Part shown: positions 50,001 to 59,000 of the stretch, piece by piece
Layout: every line of letters starts with the position of its first letter
How positions within the stretch are numbered: the first letter of the stretch is position 1
From: Euborellia annulipes
Lineage: Eukaryota > Arthropoda > Insecta > Dermaptera > Anisolabididae
DNA: 64,000 bases
Direction of reading: 5' to 3'
Assembly: GCA_023213315.1 (NCBI GenBank)
Contig: JAKCPI010000981.1
Coordinates: 124,001-188,000 of the forward strand
The notes under the pieces: generated by a model
Told to the model about the DNA's origin: nothing
Databases searched by the model: none
What the model saw: only the letters and a program-made list of their open reading frames with translations
Translations under genes and position numbers: made by a program

Positions 50001-53000
50001 AACTTACAAGGAGATAGAATGCCCTAAACAACTCAAAACTACTATTAAAAAAGCCAAAGAAATTAGATAGAGAAATTCTACAAGAAAGCATTCCAAAATA
50101 TCCAAAGAAATAGCTGATTGCAAATTTTATGCAAGTTAAGCTACTTAAGGGAAAAGAAAAGAATAGAAAGCTATACAAACTTTTAGCCTGCAAATTGTAA
50201 AATCAGCTATTACTAAAAATTTGATTGTAATTTTTTTTTTTTCAATTGTTAAATTTCCTGTTAAGCTTTAAGAATCAAATTTTATATAAAAATAAGAGAT
50301 AGAATAGAAGAACACTTAAGGAGAGAAGAAAATTATTAATGGAGGATATTAGAACAAAGTATACTCGTGGAAGGCGAAGAGCTTTAAGGGGAAGCTAAAA
50401 CAAAGCATATAAAGAATTATTTATATAAAGGAATTAGTATTAATTTTTTTTAGTAAGGTTATTAGTCGTTATGAGTGAGAGAGCACAATCTAAAAAAATT
50501 AATTTTAAAACAAATCGTTTTCAATTGAACCTTGTAATGCAGAAATTTCTAATATCCACCATATATAAAAGTGTAGAAAGAAGTAGGTATATACTGTATT
50601 TACTTATATTAAAAGAAAAATAAATAATAGCAATCTAAAAAAGAAAGAAATCATAAGACTAATTTCTAATAGAAATACATAACATATTTTTCAAAATATT
50701 GTGGAATTTTTTTTGAGTATAGGCCTATTGGAGGTTGAAAATTAAAATAATTGTCAAATTCTAAATTTATTTTTAAGGGGCTTCGTGAAGCAAAGCTGTT
50801 CGCATGTTTTTGCCGATAAGATAGGGGTGTTAAAAAGTTATCTAAAAGTCGAAAATTTGTCAACAGATGGCAGGATGGTATGGATATATTTAATCTCATG
50901 TATTTGTTTGATTTTCGTTGATCTTTTAATAATGATTAGTTTATAAATATTATTATATATCATTTATAACAGCATAAAAATATTTAAATATAGGCTTATA
51001 AGTGATCTGATAATGCCGGCTGTTAGACTAGCCTGCCATCTTTTGAAAGAGTGGTGAACTATTTGGCCGTTAATTTTTTAAATAAATACGAAATTTATTT
51101 TTGACTTGATCACTACTTTATTTAATTATTATTATAGGTTGGATATTAATGATTTTTTATTTTAGATTAAAAAAAAAATTACAATTTTCATAATAGAACG
51201 CTTTTGGCATTTGCTATTTTAATTAATCGTAATTAAAAAAAAAACAAACTATTATGTAAAATGCTAACGAATTTAAATCATTTTAAAAAAACCGCATAAA
51301 AAAATACTTTAAAATGCCTCAGAAGTTTTGGACTAAAGATTCAATGAGCCATCCTGAAGCGTCTACTTGAAGAAATAACTTTGTCCTAGTAATTTTCAAG
51401 GGAAATTTACAAAAGAGAGAAAATAAAAACTAGAATAATATATACATATGTATACATTATTTTTTTTCAATCGCTCTCAAAAGAATTTAGAACACAGGAT
51501 ATTTGATGAAAGTCTATCCCATGACAACCCAACTTAGTTCTGGATAAGTAGAGGGCTAGTGTTTGTAATTTCTGCGTTATTTGAACAAGAGCTCTCTACC
51601 TGGCCAGAACTAAGTTAGGATGTCACAAAAATTGGCGCCGGGAAAGGCATTCATCAAAAATCCCTAATTTCAGATTGTTTTGAGAGAAATGATTTTAATA
51701 AAAATTTGTGGATGTAAGCATCAAATATTGAGTTTATAAAAATTTTGTTGTATGGTTAAGAAGACCCTTGACTCCCCCTAATTTAAAATATCCGAATGAG
51801 AATTTTTTTCATCCATTACAACAAAAGTTTATTGTTGAAACAAACTTGAAACTTGTTTTGTGGAACAAATTCTTATGTAAAAGCATTTCCGTTTAGTTTT
51901 ATTTTTTTGAGCTAATTCAAATAAAATATGTTTTGAGAATGGAAAGATTCAGTAATGAGAATAAGAAACACCCTTCATATAAGTTACGCGTCAGAGAGCT
52001 GGACTAGAAGTAATTTAGTTAATAAGAAGCAAATTATTAAGAATTTTTTTGTTGAAAACCGTTTAATATTTTAAAATTTTGAATGTCTTCTTAACCATTC
52101 AGTGCAAACATCCAAGAGTTTGTAAAAAATATGTTATGTATTTTGGAGGGGGGGGGGTAAAAAGAAAGGGGTGTGAGAGAGACAGAAAATATGTGATATT
52201 GCATAGAGAGAAGAGATAGATGGCTGTAGAATGAATGGACAGTCCACACCCACCCACATCAGCGTCGGTCAAATGGACGGGTGTCGCGACGGCGGCGACT
52301 ACCCGTTCCGCCGGCAGGATAGGCGCCAGGTCTAGCTGCTCGGTCACCGTCTCCACGGTCGCCGTCATGATCTGACGACACAACCAGGAGACGGCGACGT
52401 CAGACCGCGGGGGCGGCAACGCAAGCCCGAGGCCACCGCCCCCGAGGCCCCCGCCGCCGCCCGCCGGCCCGTTGATGAACGCGCCGAACGCGCTGCCCGG
52501 AAGGCCGCAGCCGCCGCCGCCGCCACTCCCGACGCCGAACGCCTCCAAAGTGCACAACGTCAGCGGACAGTCAGGGGGTCGCCGATCACCTCAAGGAGGT
52601 CGGGAGGGACATAATAGGGACGATGGAGCCCTGCCGTGGCGCTTGGGGGGACCACAACAGCCACACTCACGCTCACGATCACTCAGAAATACATCTATTA
52701 TCTCACTTCAATGCACTCGAATCAAGGGCTCATCCACTATTTCAATGGATAAGAATAAAGTCTAAAGCATAAATAATATTTATTTTATTAAATTTTATAT
52801 ATAGACTTTAAGGAGGTTTTACGAAATACCACAGCAGGAATTAACGCTCTACTTGAAAATGAAACTTTCGACTCAGGAATATATTACTAATAATAATGGC
52901 TAAAAACATATCCTGTTGTGGTTGAAATGACTCCACTAACTCTGCTTAAATAAATACCCAATGATTTCTTTCTTTTGGGCCTCTAAGGCCATTTAGAGAT

Positions 53001-56000
53001 TACAATGAATTTTATCGATGGCTTGCGGCAGGGATTCAACAATTTCGTTTTTCAGAGGTGTATTCTAACTATTAATAGACCCTACTATTAACTATTAACA
53101 GACCCTAAATATTTGTCGACACAACCCTTACCATCGGTAATTGAAAGTTGTGTGTTGTGCGACAATCACACCATTTTTTTTTTATCTAAACCCACCCTCC
53201 TGATAAAAAATTTTTCATTCATTTTATTAAAATGATTGTTTTCATATTAAAACATTTTTTTTTAAATTTAAATACTGTATTAAAATTGAATTGATAGTCA
53301 AACAACATAAAATCATACAATAGTTCCGGGTTGATTGTGTTTTTATAAAATTGGAAAAACTAAAAAAGTACATCAGTGAAGTACTAGTTTCTCAAAAACG
53401 AGATTAAACGTAATTTGTTTAGTTAATCGCAAATAATAAATATTTTAATTTTAAAAGAAATTGTGAAATTTCGAGAAAATTGGAAAAAACTCGAAAAGTA
53501 CATCTGTAAAGTACTAGTACTCGAGGTTTCCCAAAGAGACCTAGCGTAATTTGTTTTCTATACCGGAAAAAGGATAAATTTAAAATTTGAATGAAATCAT
53601 TAAAGCGAATTTCGAGAAAAGTGGAAAAAACTAAAAAAGTACATCAGTAAAGTACTAATACCCGAACTTTTCCAAACACGAGACCTAGCGCAATTTCATA
53701 TTTGTGCCAGAAATAGTATATATTTAAAATTTGAAAAAAAAAAAAAATCGTTAGAGCCGTTTTCGAGAACTGATGTGCTGACAAACAAACATACATTGAT
53801 CATTTAATAGTATAAGATAAGAATAGGTAAATAATTTTTAAATATGATTCTAGGGTTTCTGATAAAAGTGAGATAATTAAGGTCTTTCTGAGTTTGAAAA
53901 ATTAAAATTAAAAAATGAAAAAAAGATTAATTTAGAGAAAAATTTGCTGAAAAATATTTAATTGAATCTGAATTGCCAAGAGAAGTTTATTTTATAAAAA
54001 ATAATTTTTAAGAATTATTTGTTTTATTGTAGTTTAATAATGAGGGCAATAAAAATTCAATTAAAATATATTTGGATATATAAATATTGAATAGAAATAG
54101 AGATAAAAAGAAAGAACACATGTATAGAAAAGGAAACACGCCACAGCAGGCCCGGATCGGTGAACATTGAAACACTGCAACATTGACTTAATGAATTATG
54201 TTCTTCACACAAGAATCAATAGAATAAGAATAATGAATGATTTTAAAAAATTGTGTTTTCAGATAGTGTTAAGAAGTAAATATAGTGAGAGGCTTAGAAA
54301 GTAAAGACATGAGAAGAATAGAAAATTTCACAAATCTGCAAACGCCTCTTTGTTAAATATACAATGTAATTATAGTGAATGAAATGGTGAATTAGAGCCA
54401 AGCATAAGCGAGAAGCGAGGGTCTATCAAGCAGGAAATGTTCAAGTCACCGCATCAAAGACAATTAATTTCAAAAATAGGAATAAAAAGAAAGTTTATTC
54501 TAATGAAATGAGGAATATCAATACAACATGCAACATGCATGTACTAATAGTAGAAAGAGAGAAAAATTATCTAGTAAGACTAAAAAAAAATAAGAAATCT
54601 ATTCTCAAATCCTTCATGATGTCGTATAATTATGAATTAGGCTACAAGCTTTTATTAAAATTTATCCCCTTTCTGTTAAGAGACCACTTAAAAAAGTTTC
54701 CTCACTAAGAGGCGACAATAAATAAGATTTAAGGGGAATCAGAAGGGCCAAATAGTTCAGCACTCTTGCAAAAGATGGCAGGCTTGTCTAACAGCCGGTA
54801 TTATCAGATCACATATATGTATTTTTATGCTTTTACAAATGATATCTAATATATAATAATATTTATAAACTATTCATTATTAAAAGATAAACGAAAATCA
54901 AATACATGAGATTAAATATAGCCCTAATATCCTGCTATCTGTTGGCAAATTTTTGTAATATTGCAATAGTTGGGCTTTTTGGCTAACTTTTTTAATCTTA
55001 TCAGCAAAAACATGTGAACAGCTTTGCCTCCCAAAGCGTCTTAATTCAAAATTCAAATTTTGCTGATAGCTAGAGGGGAGCAGTATCAAAAATACATATA
55101 ATTGTTTCTATGCTTTTTTTTTATTTATACAAAAGTTTATTAATAAAATATTTTATATTTGGAAAAAGTATTTTCAAAATACTATTTATATATCAAAATT
55201 ACTTTTTATATGTATTTAACTCAACGCTGCTTAAAAAAAAAAAAAAAAAAATATTTTAAAAAAAAAAATTTTTTTTTTTTTTTCAGCCCATCTCTATTTA
55301 TATTAAACCTTAAAACATTAATTTTAAAACAAAATTAGAAATCATTTAGGATTTTTGAGAAAAAATGGAACAAGATTAAAAGATAAAGCAAGAAATGAAA
55401 GTAAAAGAAAGAATTCATGCTCTTATTTAAATACAAGGACCAGTAACAAATAGTTTTGTGAGTGAGTTTTGAGATCTCTTTCGCACTGGTGCTTGAGGTG
55501 AATGAAGACATTCCTAAGCGGGTCAGGCAGGGTAAGGAGGGCGTCGGGCTTGGGCGGCGGGCGTCTAGGCTACGGCTAGGCCCTTCTAAACGGCCCCTAA
55601 TTATAGGCGCTATTTGAAATTTAAGGGCTGGCGCGGCGGGCGGGCGTTCGGGGGCGAAGTCCCTTGGGGTCCATTGGGAGCCCCATCGGGACCCGGGACG
55701 ACGAACTCCTCTGTCAAAGTTATCGCGGCCAGCGAACCTACATGTGGCATGTTGGCGAGCACAGAGCCCACGCCGTGTATGTCCTGAATCGGCATGTTGA
55801 TCACCACGTCCGGTTTCGAATCGCTCGACGATTTCTTCGTTTCACATTCGGCACCGGGACTACGTCGACTGTCGTCGTTGTTCTCGTCCAAATGTAACTG
55901 GAAATAATTAGATAAATCGAAAAAATTCACCCCTTATATACTCTGGTATGCTAAACCTAAAAAATTTCAAGAGCTGTTTTATCAAGGGTGTATAAAGAAA

Positions 56001-59000
56001 AAATTATAATCTCTAAAAATTATTCCTTTGAAAGAAAAGATTCAACAAAATATCAAGAATATTATACTATTCTGAAAAATGATTAAATATTTGAAGCTCT
56101 GTTGAGAACTTGGGAATGGATATTTTGAAAATAAATTCATATTTTTTTCTGACTAATTTGTTATAAATATTTACCGCTACTTATTCCTAATACAGAGAAA
56201 AACGAGTTAATGAAAAAAGGTTATCAAGTAGAAAAAAGAGACGAGAGGGCCAAAAATATTGGAAGATTAGCTCAACAATAAATATCTAAGCAGTCTCCAA
56301 AAAAAAAAAAGTTTGAATTTGAAAAGGATAACCGGCTATATGGGTAGATACGATTAAAAGAAAAAAAAATTGGGGCCGGCTTTAATAAATATTCTTATTT
56401 AATGAAAAAATCCCTCAAACCCATGATTTGAACGCGGATCTTCTTTGTGGAAGCCGACTCCACTAGCGAGCCCCTACTTGCTTTTGTTGTTGTGTCTAAC
56501 TTCATGGGAATGGCTGTAGATGACGCTGAAGTTTGTGTCTAATTTCATAGAAATGAATGTAGATGGCGCTGACGTCGATGTATATAAAATTCAAGTAACG
56601 GTCCCTTAGAGATTAGTTCACTTCAGTCGGAGCAAGTGTACTGTACTTGAAAACGACTGCAGCAGAAACATTGTACAGTATTTATATTTTTAATAAATAA
56701 TTAATACAAAATGTGGTCTATAATTAAAAACTCCCAATAATAATAATAATAATAATACAAAGCACAAAAGCTTTAATAAACACAATTTCACTCTTCTTTA
56801 CCACCCAGAATCCAGCAATTCATACAACAGAACTTTAAATATTAATGTCAACGACTTGCATTATTGACAAATCCAAATTTATTTAAAATAATTAATGATT
56901 CAATTTCAAGTTAAAAAATATATAAAAGAATGACTAAGAGTTCCGTAACAAAAGAATAATCAGTAGAGATTTTGATATAATTGAGACCACACCCCTCTTT
57001 TTCGCCATCCTAGAGAAATATTAAACATTCATTCAAATAAAACAATACTCATATAATCAGCTTTCTTTGGATAAGATAAAACAATCTATTATTTCAATTC
57101 ATAACCAAAAGATTCAAATTGTTATTGAATTATACTAAATGTTTTTTTTTTCAGGCACTAAATCAAGCAAAGAAATTTTCATTTGCAACGCTGGCCAAAA
57201 TACATCAAATCATTATTCAAAATTTGCATCCAAATAAAATGCTCATTCAAAAAAATATGATGAAAGATATTTTCATTTTCAGAATTTATTTTCTAAAAAT
57301 ATTTTAATATCAATTTGTTATAACCACCTAAAAGCAGAAGAGATAAGAAAAAAATGAGCTAATGAAAAAATAAAGCCAATAAAATATTAATTAGAATCAT
57401 CCTTAAAATATCGAGCAAAAAATTCAATTTTAAATGAATTTGGAGAAAGACTTCTATACTTGCCACAATTATAAGAATTTTTACCTTTTTAAAGATATCC
57501 AATTTAAAGAAGATAAAAATATTAGTGAAGATAGTTGAGAAAAGATGAAGAGAGATGAAAGATTAAAGAATTTGATGATGCGATATGAAGAAATGACATA
57601 AATTTCATGATAACCTTTCACACGACTTACATCTGGTGGCCGGACTGGATGCTCCGGGCAGAGATAGAGAACTAGTTCGAGGGCGAGCTGATACCACATG
57701 ATTCCAGCTTCACAGTAGGCACATTCGTCATCTTCGCAGGCATGCTGACCTGTCCATGCTGACGAAACTTGAATTTGGCTTTGCAATAATTTAAATACAT
57801 CCTGGGCCAAAGATGTATGAATGCCTGTGTGACGTTCTTTATTTTGAAGTTCCATCTATAAAATAAAAATTCATATAATTAAGAAAAATAGTTAATATTT
57901 ATTTAGAAATAAGTTAAAATAATTTACTCTTGTACTTCATAGAAAAGATAGGAGAAATGGTAACAAAATATAAATAAATTCAAATATACCCTACTGTCGG
58001 AAACTAAATATATCTCGACACAAAAAAATCTGGTGTGACAAGCACAGAACACAACTTTTATTTATTCCGAAGGTAAGAGAAAGTTGTGTGCTGTGCGACC
58101 ATCACACCAGATTTTTTGTATTATATACAATGTTTTGACTATTGATTTCGAATTTATTTAAAAATTAATGGCCAAATTGTTCAGCACTCTTGCAAAAGAT
58201 GGCAAGCTAGTCTAACAGCCGGCATTATCAGATCACTTAGAGGCCTATAATTATATATTTTTATGTTGTTATAAATGATATATAATATTTATAAACTATT
58301 CATTATTAAAAGATCATCGAAAATCAAATACATGAGATTAAATATAGCCCTAACATCCTGCCATCTGTTGGCAAATATTCGTAATAGTTGGGCTTTTTGG
58401 CTAAATTTTTAAGACCCCTAATGCCATCTTATTGGCAAAAACATGCGAACAGCTTGCCTCCTGTAATTAAATAAATCTGGATGGAGTCTTCTTTAAATTC
58501 ACCTGCTTGAAAAGGACGTCCAACATGAGTACGCAGCAAGAAAGACTTAGTTCAGCGTCGCTCTCGAATTCGAGACTCCTCGACTCTGGGGCATCATCTT
58601 CGGATAAAACGGACGTATTCCCGGAGTCGTCCTCAACGACGGGCGCTGTGGACAACCACAGTGTTAATGTCGCCTGCCACACGGTCCCCGACGAGGCTGA
58701 AGCAAACGCCAGGGTTTCTAATTAAAGCTAAAGATTAAAATATTGCGAAAGCCAACATGTTCAGCAGAGTGTTTGCATGGCTTTGTGGATAATTTTGAGG
58801 ATGTGCAACTTTTTGTAAAAGTCCTTATTCGGTGGAGGAGAGGAAAAGGAAGGAGTAGCACTAAAAATAAAACAAGCCAAGAGGTGGATAAAAATAAAGC
58901 CCATTTTAAGCACGCCTTGTTTTGCACAACCCATATATTGAAGAACTATCACGTACTTATAGGACTTTTCTTCTCCTCAGTCTTGGTCGTAGATTTTGTT

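Larger units (their letters stand above)
45109..55897 (-). other. unc79: unc79 exon block 2 (eight exons)
   Basis: Exons: 55693-55897, 52254-52589, 49815-49987, 47970-48118, 46861-47018, 46609-46790, 45382-45583, 45109-45312. The first encodes DVVINMPIQDIHGVGSVLAN; its donor (CCG-G/GTCCCG at 55693) is weak and was chosen for phase. The second is very GC-rich and encodes poly-Gly (GGGGGLGGGGLGLALPPP), then TATVETVTEQLDLAPILPAE, which is conserved. Next come VGKFRFTLEELPQQLQF, HSLRCLHALTLHGDALTKAA, SVPVLLHCITLPCGTDVFWR, NAFCYLISSMDDSDVLVAQR and WDFFLNRFDTLFLEAQISLE, all strong UNC79 matches. The last, FVRKLHRAHEAISQSQQSDG, ends in phase 1. Confidence 0.88.

Noticed and set aside
52472..52765. 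97-residue Pro-rich plus-strand ORF
   Set aside because: Antisense of the poly-Gly unc79 exon at 52254-52589; proline arises from reading GGN codons in reverse.
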